Made by a program: the position numbers and the translations under genes
Part shown: positions 54,365-63,235 of the stretch, one piece after another
How positions within the stretch are numbered: the stretch's first letter is position 1
How the letters are laid out: each line of letters opens with the position of its first letter
Notes under the pieces: generated by a model
Database searches by the model: none
What the model was told of the DNA's origin: nothing
Seen by the model: the letters and a program-made list of their open reading frames with translations, nothing else
NCBI GenBank assembly: GCA_036003045.1
Contig: DASYSS010000040.1
Coordinates: forward strand, 47,644-111,643
Source: Gemmatimonadaceae bacterium
GTDB taxonomy: Bacteria > Gemmatimonadota > Gemmatimonadetes > Gemmatimonadales > Gemmatimonadaceae
DNA length: 64,000 nt
Reading direction: 5' to 3'

Positions 54365-55660
54365 ATGACGATTCGATCAAGCTTGTTGCTGGCCGTGGCC
54401 GCCTGCGCCGCGGCGACGCCCGCGGCGGCGCAAAAGGAACCGGCCGTGCGTCCGCTCGGGCCGATCACGCGCGTTTCGACGGAACCACTGGCGAGCGTCA
54501 TCACAGTCGTGCCGCTCTCCGACGGGCACGTCTACGTCAACGACGTCGTGTCGCGACGAATCCTGTTGTTCGATTCGACCCTTTCAAGCGCGAGGATCGT
54601 CGCCGACTCGACGGCCGTGACGTCGAAGGCCTATGGCGCGCGTCCCGGTGCGCTGTTCGCGTATCGCGGCGACACCGCGCTTTTCAGCGACCCTGCATCC
54701 GGGTCGATGCCCGTCCTCAGTCCGGCTGGGACGATCGCGCGGGTCATGGCGGCTCCGACGGTCGCCGGGCCAATCGGGCTCACCCTCGGCAATCCGTTCT
54801 ACCCGCCCGGCTTCGATGCTCAGGGACGTCTGGTGAGCATGATGCCGCTGGCGGTCCGATTCGACGATCCGATTCCCGGGAAACCGTCCACGCAAAAGAC
54901 TCTCGTCGATTCGTCGTTGGTGGCGCGGTTCGATCTGGGCAGCCGCACCCTCGATACCGTGGCGACGGTGAAGGGTCCGAAGGTCAACCAGGTCATCACG
55001 CGCGACGAAGATGGACGGCTCACCTCGATGAAGATGACTCCGGACATCGTTCCGGTAGTCGACGACTGGACGGTGCTACCCGACGGATCGCTCGCCGTCG
55101 TTCGGGGCCGAGACTATCACGTCGATTGGCTCGGTGCCGACGGAAAATGGCGTTCAACGAGCAAGATGCCGTTCGAGTGGCAGCACTTCGACGACGCGCA
55201 AAAGACGGCCACCATCGACTCGGCGCTCACCGCGATCAAGGCACGGCGCGACTCGATGATGACCGCCGTGGCGAATCGTGGACCGACGCCGGCGCGCGTG
55301 GAGGCCGCGGGCGGAGCAGTCGTCGGCGCACGTGGCGGGCGAGGCGGCGGAGGCGGGGATGGAGCGCCGCCTCCGGCGCTCATCGACGGCAGACCAGAGC
55401 TTTCCGATCTTCCGGACTACCGGCCGCCGTTCACTCGCGGGTCCACTCGCGCCGACGCGGATGGAAATCTCTGGATCCGCACGACGACGCTGGTGAAGGG
55501 CCAGCCGGTGTACGACATCGTGAACGAGCAAGGAACGATCGTCGACCGAGTGCAAATCCCGCCGTTTCGAACGATCGCGGGCTTCGGCCCGGGAATGGTC
55601 TACATGGCGGTGAAAGACTCGGCCGGCGTCGTCCACCTCGAGAAGGCTCGAATCAAGTAG
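54365..55660 (+). CDS. Secreted beta-propeller-like protein (second paralogue)
   Basis: A 431-residue exported protein (signal peptide ending AAAQ), clearly paralogous to the gene before it: both begin the mature part with PAVRPLGPITRVSTEPL-like sequence and end with FRTIAGFGPGMVYMAVKDSAG. The same propeller-like blades and a Gly-rich loop (about residue 325) are present. The ATG has GAGG 6 nt upstream. It is the last gene of the five-gene BlaI operon; its 3' end overlaps the convergent FMN reductase by 8 nt. Confidence 0.78.
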   Translation: MTIRSSLLLAVAACAAATPAAAQKEPAVRPLGPITRVSTEPLASVITVVPLSDGHVYVNDVVSRRILLFDSTLSSARIVADSTAVTSKAYGARPGALFAYRGDTALFSDPASGSMPVLSPAGTIARVMAAPTVAGPIGLTLGNPFYPPGFDAQGRLVSMMPLAVRFDDPIPGKPSTQKTLVDSSLVARFDLGSRTLDTVATVKGPKVNQVITRDEDGRLTSMKMTPDIVPVVDDWTVLPDGSLAVVRGRDYHVDWLGADGKWRSTSKMPFEWQHFDDAQKTATIDSALTAIKARRDSMMTAVANRGPTPARVEAAGGAVVGARGGRGGGGGDGAPPPALIDGRPELSDLPDYRPPFTRGSTRADADGNLWIRTTTLVKGQPVYDIVNEQGTIVDRVQIPPFRTIAGFGPGMVYMAVKDSAGVVHLEKARIK

Positions 55661-56186
55661 CGCTCGGATCGAACAGCTCGAAGATCACGCCGCGAAGCAC
55701 CGACGCTACCGCGGGGTCTCTCGCGAGCCGGTCGACCTCGACTCCGCGCCGCGGCAGATCGATGACGACCGTCGCGCGCGAGACGACGACGGCGCTCATC
55801 GTCGTCAAAACCTCGACGATCTGTGGATGCGCATAGTGTGACACGGCGGAGGGGCTGAGGAGCCCGACGCGCTTGTCCACCAACTCGCCGCTGCCGACGA
55901 CCCAGTCCAGGGCGTTCTTGAACGCGCCGGGGATGCCGTGCGCGTATTCGGGGCTCGAGAAGAGCACGGCGTCGGCGGCCGCGAGCGCGGCGCGCCAGCG
56001 CGCGACCGCGGGTGGCGCGGACGCGGTGTTTTCGTCGAGGTCCGGGCTGAACGCGGGCAGCGCCGCAAGCTCCGCATACGACGTCACCTCGATCGAGTTC
56101 GGCGCGACGCGCGCGACGGCCGCGAGGAGTGTCGAATTGGTCGACCCCGTGCGGAGGCTGCCCGATATGGTGAGCAATTGAGGCAT
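55653..56186 (-). CDS. NADPH-dependent FMN reductase family protein
   Basis: A 177-residue flavodoxin-like oxidoreductase. The FMN-binding loop ISGSLRTGSTNSTLL is at the N-terminus and the SSPEYAHGIPGAFKNALDWV motif in the middle. Such enzymes reduce FMN, quinones or azo/nitro compounds. A start at 56186 was chosen since family members begin with PQLLTISGSLR at the N-terminus; an upstream ATG at 56219 is possible. Confidence 0.9.
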   Translation of the reverse strand: MPQLLTISGSLRTGSTNSTLLAAVARVAPNSIEVTSYAELAALPAFSPDLDENTASAPPAVARWRAALAAADAVLFSSPEYAHGIPGAFKNALDWVVGSGELVDKRVGLLSPSAVSHYAHPQIVEVLTTMSAVVVSRATVVIDLPRRGVEVDRLARDPAVASVLRGVIFELFDPSAT

Positions 56187-56393
56187 GACGTGGCGGCCGG
56201 GGTTGGCATTGCGTTCCATACAATAAGTAGAAACGCAAGGAAGTCGTTCCTGCGGACCTCTCCCGAAGGGAACGGGTCACGCCGGAGGCCACCGTCACAC
56301 GCGCGCCAGACGCTCACCGATTCGAGCGTCCGCGCCGACCGTGTTATGATGAATGTCCCGGGCAACCACACGTCTCCCTGAGAGGTTGATGCA

Positions 56394-56924
56394 ATGCCGA
56401 ACGCGATCATGCATTTCGAGATTCCGGCCGACGACGTCGAGCGCGCGAAAGGGTTCTACACGAAGCTGTTCGGTTGGAAGTTCGAGTCATACCCGACGGG
56501 GCCGGGCGAGGACGAGTACTTCATGGTGATGGCGAAGGACGGCGAGGATGGCATCAACGGCGGATTGATGAAGCGGAAAATGCCGGGGCAGCCGTTTGCG
56601 AACTATGTCACGGTCCCTTCGGTGGACGCCGCGCTGGCCACGGCACAGGCGAACGGCGCGCGGACGGCGTTACCGAAGCAGGAGATTGGCGGCGGCATGG
56701 GATGGATCGCGGCGTTCTTCGATCCGGAAAACAACCTGATCGGTCTGCATCAGGTCGGCCCGAACGCGCAGCGACCCGCGCCGGCGAAGAAGGCGCCCGC
56801 GGCGAAGAAAAGCCCGCGGAAAGCCGTGAAGGCCGCGTCGAAGAAGCCGGCCAACCGGGCGAAGAAGCCGTCAAAGAAGCCCGCTAAGAAGCCCGCTAAG
56901 AAGCCCGCTAAGAAGCGCCGCTAG
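56394..56924 (+). CDS. VOC/glyoxalase-family protein with Lys/Ala/Pro-rich histone-like tail
   Basis: A 176-residue protein. Residues 1-122 are a VOC (glyoxalase/bleomycin-resistance) fold (MHFEIPADDVERAKGFYTKLFGW near the start, then MGWIAAFFDPENNLIGLHQ). The last 50 residues are a basic Lys/Ala/Pro tail (KKPAKKPAKKPAKKRR) of the histone H1/AlgP type. GAGG lies 8 nt before the ATG. The VOC ligand is unknown; the tail may bind DNA, RNA or polyphosphate. Confidence 0.88.
   Translation: MPNAIMHFEIPADDVERAKGFYTKLFGWKFESYPTGPGEDEYFMVMAKDGEDGINGGLMKRKMPGQPFANYVTVPSVDAALATAQANGARTALPKQEIGGGMGWIAAFFDPENNLIGLHQVGPNAQRPAPAKKAPAAKKSPRKAVKAASKKPANRAKKPSKKPAKKPAKKPAKKRR
56874..56914 (+). repeat. 12-bp tandem repeat encoding KKPA
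   Basis: The unit AAGAAGCCCGCT is repeated exactly three times, with degenerate copies before and after, near the 3' end of the VOC-family gene. Slippage here would change the tail length without breaking the frame. Confidence 0.8.
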
Positions 56925-56944
56925 AGGCAGGGTCTCCCCTCACA

Positions 56945-56970
56945 CGCGGCCCGCATCCTTGCGGGCCGCG
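56945..56970. terminator. Stem-loop after the VOC gene
   Basis: A perfect 10-bp GC-only stem CGCGGCCCGC/GCGGGCCGCG with loop ATCCTT, 21 nt after the VOC-gene stop. It has no T tract, so termination would depend on the strong hairpin or on Rho. Confidence 0.5.
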
Positions 56971-57063
56971 CGTCCGCTCCTGACGGTGGGTTTCGTAAGC
57001 CCACATAATTCCGCACGCCGTTCGGTCAGCCGACTCACCGCCCAACCCCGAGCCACCCGCCCA

Positions 57064-58980
57064 ATGTTGCCATTCCTTCTTGCGGTCGCGCTCGCTACGG
57101 ATAGCACGGTCTATCCGGTATTGAATCACGACCGCTCCGCCGGAACGATGGTCGTCGTGCGACGCGGCGATTCAGTCACCGTGCGCTGGGTCTTCACGGA
57201 CCGAAATCGGGGCGTCCGAATCGAGACGCGCTACGTCTTCCGAGATGGACACATCGTGTTCGTCGAAAACCGCCCCATTCTCGCGGACGATCGCAGTGGA
57301 GATCCCACATCGCGGATCGAGGTCGTCGGCGATTCGGTCCGCCGATGGACGCCGGCGAGAACCATTACCGAGGCGTACAGGGGCGACGTGTATTACGGCT
57401 CGACCGCCTCACCCTTCGACGAAGTGACGCTCGCGCAGTTCCTCATGCGCCGTTCCGACCACACGACCAAGCTTCCAGGCGCGACGTCGCCCACGATGCA
57501 TCTCGAGATCGTGAAGGAGACCACGGTCCAGACGAGCCACGGAAAGGAACGTGCTCGACTGGTTTCGGTGACGCGAGGAACGAGCGACACGCCGGAAATG
57601 GTCTGGCTCGACGGCAACGACGACTTGCTGGCGACTGAAGTCGGCTGGTTCATCACAGTAAAGCCGGGCGCGGAAGCGGCGCTGCCCGCGCTGCGCAAGA
57701 TCGAGACGGAGTTCCGCGACGCGAAGGCCGAGGCGATGAATCGTCGGCTGGTGAAACAGACGTCGGGAACGATCGCGATCGTGCACGGCGACGTTTTCGA
57801 CACCGAGCGCGGCGTCGTGCGAGCGAGGTCGACGATCATCGTGCGCGGCGAGCGAATCATCGCCGTCGGGCCGGACGACTCCGTGAACGTACCAGCCGGA
57901 GCGACGGTCATCGACGCGACCGGAAAGACGGTCCTGCCCGGGCTCTGGGAGATGCACAACCACATGCAACTGTTCAGCGAAACGCTGGGCGGCCCGATGC
58001 AGCTTTCGTATGGAATCACCACGGCTCGCGACCTTGCCTCGGACGTCGACGTCGCGACGTCGCAGCGCGACCGCGCCGACCGTGGGCTGATCGCCGCACC
58101 GCACACGATTCTGGCCGGGTTCATGGAAGGACCCGGCAAATGGGCTGGCCCCACGGCGACCATCGTTCGCACGGAGGACGAAGCGCGCCGGTGGGTCGCC
58201 GCCTACGACTCGATGGGCTACAAGCAGATCAAGGTCTACAACCTCGTTCATCCAGATCTCATCCCGACGATCGTCGCCGAGGCGCACAAGCGCGGGATGC
58301 GGGTGAGCGGACACATTCCGCGCGGTCTGAGTGTGCCCGCCGCCATCGACCTCGGCTTCGACGAGGTGAATCACGCGGCGTTCCTGTTCTCGACGTTCTA
58401 TCAGGATTCGTTGTACATGCCGACGATGCGCGCCTATTCGCTCGTCGCGACGACCGTGGCGCCGAACATCGACGTCGACGGGGCGCCGATGACGGCGCTC
58501 ATCGCGGACCTCAAACGGCACAACACCGTCATCGACGGAACGTTCAGCGTTTGGGTGATCGGCGCGGGGACGAGCATTGCCCAGGGCGTCGGGGCAGGGT
58601 TGCCGTCGAACGTTCAGAAGTCCGATTCGAACTACGTGCGGCTGTTGCGCCGGTTGTACGACGCGGGCGTGACGCTCGTAGCGGGAACGGACGCCTTCGG
58701 AAGCTCGTCGTACAACGCGGAGCTCGAGCTCTACGAAAAGGCCGGCATCCCGGCGCCAACCGTACTTCAGATCGCGACGATCGGCTCGGCGCGCGTCATG
58801 AAGGAGGACCGCGACTATGGAAGTTTGTCGGCGGGGAAGGTCGCCGACATCATCATCGTGGGCGGAAAGCCTGCGGAACACCTCTCCGATCTGCGAAAGG
58901 TCGAGCAGGTATTTCGGGCCGGCCGGTGGTACGACGTGCACGATCTCAAGGTCGCGACGGGACTTGTTCCGCCGAATTGA
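57064..58980 (+). CDS. Secreted amidohydrolase-family protein with N-terminal beta-domain
   Basis: A 638-residue protein. The first 20 residues (MLPFLLAVALATDS) look like a signal. About 230 residues of beta-rich sequence with no recognised family follow. The C-terminal part (about 235-630) is an amidohydrolase: metal-binding MHNHMQL, VSGHIPRG, DEVNHAA and VAGTDAFGSS, the set of ligand loops of the family. Substrate unknown; related proteins include imidazolonepropionase- and prolidase-like enzymes. The ATG at 57064 was chosen for the signal peptide. Confidence 0.87.
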   Translation: MLPFLLAVALATDSTVYPVLNHDRSAGTMVVVRRGDSVTVRWVFTDRNRGVRIETRYVFRDGHIVFVENRPILADDRSGDPTSRIEVVGDSVRRWTPARTITEAYRGDVYYGSTASPFDEVTLAQFLMRRSDHTTKLPGATSPTMHLEIVKETTVQTSHGKERARLVSVTRGTSDTPEMVWLDGNDDLLATEVGWFITVKPGAEAALPALRKIETEFRDAKAEAMNRRLVKQTSGTIAIVHGDVFDTERGVVRARSTIIVRGERIIAVGPDDSVNVPAGATVIDATGKTVLPGLWEMHNHMQLFSETLGGPMQLSYGITTARDLASDVDVATSQRDRADRGLIAAPHTILAGFMEGPGKWAGPTATIVRTEDEARRWVAAYDSMGYKQIKVYNLVHPDLIPTIVAEAHKRGMRVSGHIPRGLSVPAAIDLGFDEVNHAAFLFSTFYQDSLYMPTMRAYSLVATTVAPNIDVDGAPMTALIADLKRHNTVIDGTFSVWVIGAGTSIAQGVGAGLPSNVQKSDSNYVRLLRRLYDAGVTLVAGTDAFGSSSYNAELELYEKAGIPAPTVLQIATIGSARVMKEDRDYGSLSAGKVADIIIVGGKPAEHLSDLRKVEQVFRAGRWYDVHDLKVATGLVPPN

Positions 58981-59093
58981 ATTCTGCCGGGCTCGTTTGT
59001 TATCTCATTGTCAGGTATGTGGAAAAGCCGCGTCACGCGCATTGATTCTTGAACGTCGCGCTTGCCGGTTCGCAACTTGCTAATTCACGCGGC

Positions 59094-59930
59094 GTGTTCT
59101 CTCAGTCTCTGAAGCGCCAGCTCCTCGTGATCTGGCTTGGAGCGGTTTGCGCCCCGCAATTCGCGGGCGCGCAGACCCCCATGCCGCACGACAGCATCCA
59201 CGCCGCGAAGACCCTCTTCACGTCGCGTGACGCGTTGTTGGCCGCTGGGTTCGTCGGGCTGACGGTGGCGATGTTTCCCATCGACAAGTCGGTCGCCGGC
59301 CGGCTTCAGAACCCGAATACGCAGGCCAACCAATTCTTCAAGAACGCGTCGACCGACGTCCGGATCCTCGGCGACCCGGGCACGACGATCATCGCCGTGT
59401 CGATGTACGGCGTTGGCCGGGTCGCGGGATGGAAGAACGTCGCTGACTTCGGCCTTCACGGCGCCGAGGCGATCGCGGTCGCTGGTGCGACGACGACATT
59501 CCTCAAAGGCGTCATCGGACGGGCGCGGCCATTCGTTTCCATAGATACGAACCCGCACGACTTTCATTTCGGCCGAGGGTTCAACCAAGGGAACTTTCAG
59601 TCGTTCCCGTCCGGCCACACGACGGCGGCCTTCGCGATGGCGGCGACCGTGACCAGCGAATCGCAGCGCTGGTGGCCGCGTCAGACCTGGATCGTCGCGC
59701 CGACCATGTATGGCGCGGCGACGATGGTCGGACTCTCGAGGATGTACAACAACGCGCACTGGGCGAGCGACGTCGCGGTGGGCGCGGCGATCGGCACGTT
59801 CGCCGGCATCAAGATCGTGCGGTACAACCACGGTCACACCGGCAACTTCGTCGACCGATTTTTCCTCGGTCCGCTGGTCCAGGCGGGGCCAAACGGCGAC
59901 ACACGCGTAGGACTGTCGCTCGACTACTGA
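59094..59930 (+). CDS. PAP2-family phosphatase
   Basis: About 278 residues; a membrane-associated acid phosphatase/lipid phosphatase. The three PAP2 motifs are present: KGVIGRARP, PSGHTTAAF and SRMYNNAHWASD. A signal peptide ends near AGAQ, so the enzyme works in the periplasm. The start is uncertain: GTG at 59094 gives a compact signal, while a TTG at 59049 is also in frame. It may dephosphorylate undecaprenyl pyrophosphate or phospholipid. Confidence 0.9.
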   Translation: MFSQSLKRQLLVIWLGAVCAPQFAGAQTPMPHDSIHAAKTLFTSRDALLAAGFVGLTVAMFPIDKSVAGRLQNPNTQANQFFKNASTDVRILGDPGTTIIAVSMYGVGRVAGWKNVADFGLHGAEAIAVAGATTTFLKGVIGRARPFVSIDTNPHDFHFGRGFNQGNFQSFPSGHTTAAFAMAATVTSESQRWWPRQTWIVAPTMYGAATMVGLSRMYNNAHWASDVAVGAAIGTFAGIKIVRYNHGHTGNFVDRFFLGPLVQAGPNGDTRVGLSLDY

Positions 59931-59971
59931 GCAAGCGGTCTCCCTCGCACGCCGCACCCGGCCGCCATCGT

Positions 59972-59995
59972 GACGCCCCCCTGACGGGGGTCGTC
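59972..59995. terminator. Stem-loop after the PAP2 gene
   Basis: GACG plus CCCCC pairs with GGGGG plus CGTC across loop CTGAC, with one bulged T. It lies 42 nt after the stop and just before the next gene. No T tract. Confidence 0.35.
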
Positions 59996-60003
59996 CTCGG
60001 GGT

Positions 60004-62130
60004 ATGTCATCCCCTGCACGCGTTCACGAAAGAGTCGACCGGCCCCCCCCGACACCTCCGTTCACGCCGGTCCTCGTCCCCGCCACGCCATCCAATTCCG
60101 CCGGCGCGGCGTTCAGGCTCGCCGGATATACGGGCCTCATTCTCTTCTTCGAGCTTGCCTGGATCCGATACACGTCGGGCTACGTTCGTGTATTCGGATT
60201 CTATCAGAACTTCGTTCTCATCGCGACGTTCCTCGGCATGGGCGTCGGCCTGCTCCGCGCGTCGTCGGCGCGCAGGCTGAAGTGGCTGCTGCCGCCCGCC
60301 GCATTGGCGCTGTTGGTCGCCGTGTGGTACTTCAGCGCCGCGCGAATCGCGGTGCCCAACGACAAGAACGAGTACATCTGGGGCATCTTCGGCAACGGCG
60401 GAGCGACGAAGTCCGTGCCGCTGATCGTCGTCGTCGCCGCGCTGTTCTCGTTGATCGCGCTCTTTTTCGTGCCGCTCGGCGCGCTGGCCGGTGAGCAATT
60501 CCGAAAGCTGCCGCCGCTGCGGGCGTACGCCGCCGACATCGCCGGCAGTCTGGCCGGCATTCTTGCATTCGGCGTACTGAGCGCGCTGCGCGAGCCGCCG
60601 ATCGTGTGGCTCGCCGTCGGATTCGCCGCGCTCGTGCTCTCCTCGATTCGTGACCGGTGGTTCGTTCTTGCCGTCGGCGCCGCCGCCGCGGCCGTACTGA
60701 TGGTTGCGTCGTGGACCAGTCGCGTGAAACCGGAGTTCTGGTCGCCGTACTATCGCATCAACCTTCTGCGGCGCGACGACGGCGGCGTCACGCTGATGGT
60801 GAACGGCTCGCTCCACCAGATCATGCTGCCGCTGGACTCGGCGCACGCCGCGATTCCCGGGTCGTACGTGAACGCGGTGCTCCCGGCATACGTGCGGCCG
60901 TACCGCTACGCCGCCCGGCTCGACACGGCGCTCGTCGTGGGTGCCGGCACGGGTAACGACCTCGCCCTGTTGCTGCAGAACGGTGCGAAGTACATCGACG
61001 CCGTCGAGATCGACCCGGCCATCGCCGACATCGGCGCGGCCGGGCACCCGGAGCAGCCATACTCGGATCCGCGCGTCCATCGCCACATCAACGACGCGCG
61101 CGCGTTCCTGCGCACGACGCCGCACCACTACAACGTGATCGTCTTCGGGACGCTCGACAGCCAGACGCTGCTCTCGGGCATGAGCTCGGTCCGTCTCGAC
61201 AACTACGTGTATACCGTCGAGTCGTTCAAGTCGGCGCGAAGCCGGCTCGCGCCCGACGGAACGCTCATCGCCTACCACATGTCGGCGAACGCGTCGATCG
61301 GCGCGAAGCTGTACCAGATGATCGGCGAAGCATTCGGTGAGCCGCCCGGCGTCTTCTTCGAGAACGACTACTTGTTCGATCTGACGTTCGTCGCGGGCCA
61401 TGGCGCGCGAGACGTGCCGGCGGCGAGACCCGCCGTGATGCGCGACCTCACGCAACAGACCGAGCGCCCGCACGACGATTGGCCGTATCTCTATCTGACC
61501 GGCCGCACGATCCCCGCGCATTACATCGGCGCGCTGGTGGTGCTGTTGGTCATCACCGGCCTGTTCATGGGCGTCGGCGCGCGCCAGTCGTTGACCGGCG
61601 GCAAACTGGACGCCGCGATGTTCTTCATGGGCGCCGGCTTCCTCCTCGTCGAAACCAAGAGCGTCACTGAGATGTCGCTCCTCTTCGGCTCGACGTGGAC
61701 CGTGAACCTGATGGTCTTCGCGGCGATTCTGGTGATGGTGTTGATCGCGAACGTCGTCGTTCAGCGGCGCGAACCGACGCGCACGCGCCCGCTTTTCCTG
61801 GCGTTGTTCCTCACCCTGGCGATTGCCTACGTGATCCCGGCAAGCGCGCTGCTGCCGCTCGGCACCGCGGCGCAGTGGGGCGCAGGCGCGCTCATGGTGG
61901 CGCTGCCGATCCTCTTCGCGTCGCTGATTTTCTCGACGCTGCTGTCACGCCGTGGCGATGCGGCGCGCGCGCTCGCCTACAACCTGCTTGGCGCGATTCT
62001 CGGCGGCGTGTTGGAGTACAGCGCGATGGCATTGGGGATCAAGGCGATGTACATCCTCGCCGCCGTTCTCTACGCCGCCGCGGGGATCTACGCGATGCGC
62101 GAGGAGCCGGTGCTCAAGGCGGCGGTGTAG
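60004..62130 (+). CDS. Membrane-embedded spermidine-synthase-like protein
   Basis: A 708-residue protein with about 7 N-terminal helices, a central soluble methyltransferase/spermidine-synthase fold (about residues 290-480, with the nucleotide loop VVGAGTGNDLALLL and VEIDPAIAD), and another set of about 7 helices at the C-terminus. Membrane-bound spermidine-synthase homologues of this layout are widespread in soil bacteria; their reaction is not established. Gene starts at ATG 60004, just after a stem-loop. Confidence 0.83.
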   Translation: MSSPARVHERVDRPPPTPPFTPVLVPATPSNSAGAAFRLAGYTGLILFFELAWIRYTSGYVRVFGFYQNFVLIATFLGMGVGLLRASSARRLKWLLPPAALALLVAVWYFSAARIAVPNDKNEYIWGIFGNGGATKSVPLIVVVAALFSLIALFFVPLGALAGEQFRKLPPLRAYAADIAGSLAGILAFGVLSALREPPIVWLAVGFAALVLSSIRDRWFVLAVGAAAAAVLMVASWTSRVKPEFWSPYYRINLLRRDDGGVTLMVNGSLHQIMLPLDSAHAAIPGSYVNAVLPAYVRPYRYAARLDTALVVGAGTGNDLALLLQNGAKYIDAVEIDPAIADIGAAGHPEQPYSDPRVHRHINDARAFLRTTPHHYNVIVFGTLDSQTLLSGMSSVRLDNYVYTVESFKSARSRLAPDGTLIAYHMSANASIGAKLYQMIGEAFGEPPGVFFENDYLFDLTFVAGHGARDVPAARPAVMRDLTQQTERPHDDWPYLYLTGRTIPAHYIGALVVLLVITGLFMGVGARQSLTGGKLDAAMFFMGAGFLLVETKSVTEMSLLFGSTWTVNLMVFAAILVMVLIANVVVQRREPTRTRPLFLALFLTLAIAYVIPASALLPLGTAAQWGAGALMVALPILFASLIFSTLLSRRGDAARALAYNLLGAILGGVLEYSAMALGIKAMYILAAVLYAAAGIYAMREEPVLKAAV

Positions 62131-62140
62131 GTCAGTCGAT

Positions 62141-62185
62141 TTCCGGTCACCGGTCACCGGTCACTGGTTGCCGGTCACCGGGAAA
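62141..62185. repeat. GGTCACCG heptamer-like repeats at a convergent junction
   Basis: CCGGTCAC occurs four times in 45 nt (twice joined directly, once followed by CGGTTG-like variants), between the spermidine-synthase-like gene and the convergent DinB gene. The remainder of the 125-nt gap contains no gene. Confidence 0.6.
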
Positions 62186-62255
62186 CTGGCGATCAGCGCG
62201 ACCACCGAACGGCTGCCAGGCATCGCACTCGAAGGCGGGGGTAGGGCGGGAACGC

Positions 62256-62813
62256 CTACGTCGGCGGCGGAGCGGCTGCGGGCGGTGTCGGCGTCTTCTC
62301 GCTGGACGGCGGGACCAGGCCATTCATCCGCAGGTACACGACGATGTTACCGTAATGCTCCCAGGTATGCCAGAGATTCCAATTCAAGTACGAGAATTTG
62401 GATCGGTCTTTCATACCCGTGGACGGTTGGAGCCCCGTCGCGTCGGTCATCGCATCGTACACGGCGTCGCAAAAGGCGAATGCATCCTTGAGAGCCACGA
62501 CGAGTTCCGGCTTTGTCGCCAGCCGGCTCTCGATGTCCGTGTATGGTGCCTTGCGTCGCTCGCCCTTCGCCGGCGAGCAGAGGTTGTATTGGTCGTCGGC
62601 GACATGGGCGACCTGCTGCGCGAACGTCCGCGCGTCGGGCGACGGCCGGAACGCGTACTTGTCCTCGGGCATTTTCTCGGCGGCCCGACTGAAGTAATCA
62701 CGCACGGCGCGGTAGTCGCGCCGGATGTCCGAGGTGAACGGATCCGCCGCCGATTGCGCCATCGCTTTGACGGAGACGAACAACAAGAATCCCACCACGA
62801 TCACGCGCTTCAT
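62256..62813 (-). CDS. Exported DinB-family protein
   Basis: A 185-residue protein with a signal peptide (VIVVGFLLFVSVKAMAQS) and a DinB four-helix bundle (conserved RDYFSRAAEKMPEDKYAFRP, AQQVAHVADDQYNLCS and NWNLWHTWEHYGNIVVYLR, with the histidine triad of metal binding visible at VAHVADD and WHTWEH). The ATG has GGAGG 7 nt upstream. The last residues are a short Pro-rich tail. Function in metal-dependent thiol chemistry is only a family possibility. Confidence 0.88.
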   Translation of the reverse strand: MKRVIVVGFLLFVSVKAMAQSAADPFTSDIRRDYRAVRDYFSRAAEKMPEDKYAFRPSPDARTFAQQVAHVADDQYNLCSPAKGERRKAPYTDIESRLATKPELVVALKDAFAFCDAVYDAMTDATGLQPSTGMKDRSKFSYLNWNLWHTWEHYGNIVVYLRMNGLVPPSSEKTPTPPAAAPPPT

Positions 62814-63235
62814 GTCTTGACCTCCGCCGATTCGCGATCCTCCATCGACTCCGAGTACGAAGGCGCTGGACCGCCGGTCCTGCAAGCGGCAAACGCGTTA
62901 GCGAATTGAAAGCACGGCGCGTGACGGCGCTTGGATCGCGGCCACTTTGAGGTCTGTCTTGGCGGGCGGGGTATGGCTGTGCGCTCGAAGTCGGAAGACC
63001 GATTCCTGATGTCAGACAACAGGTTCGGCGTGACGCGATGGAGTCTCGAGCGACAAAGGAGCGTTGCCGCTCAACGCCGAAAGTGACGTCAGTGGTCTGA
63101 TGTCCGTTCCCGTCGTCGAGCGGAAAGCCGTACTCGCCTCGCCAATCGAACTCAGAGTGGCCGGCAATCCACCTGCGATGACGCAGAACAGCCTCGCCTT
63201 ACATCCCCGCGCAATTCTCGAGAGTGCGTTGGCAA
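62814..63235. other. Intergenic stretch, no supported gene
   Basis: Apart from the DinB ribosome-binding site at the left end, several short open frames cross this 420-nt interval on both strands but none shows a family motif or a usable ribosome-binding site. It contains no evident hairpin terminator or repeat. It may hold the promoter for the DinB gene. Confidence 0.5.
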
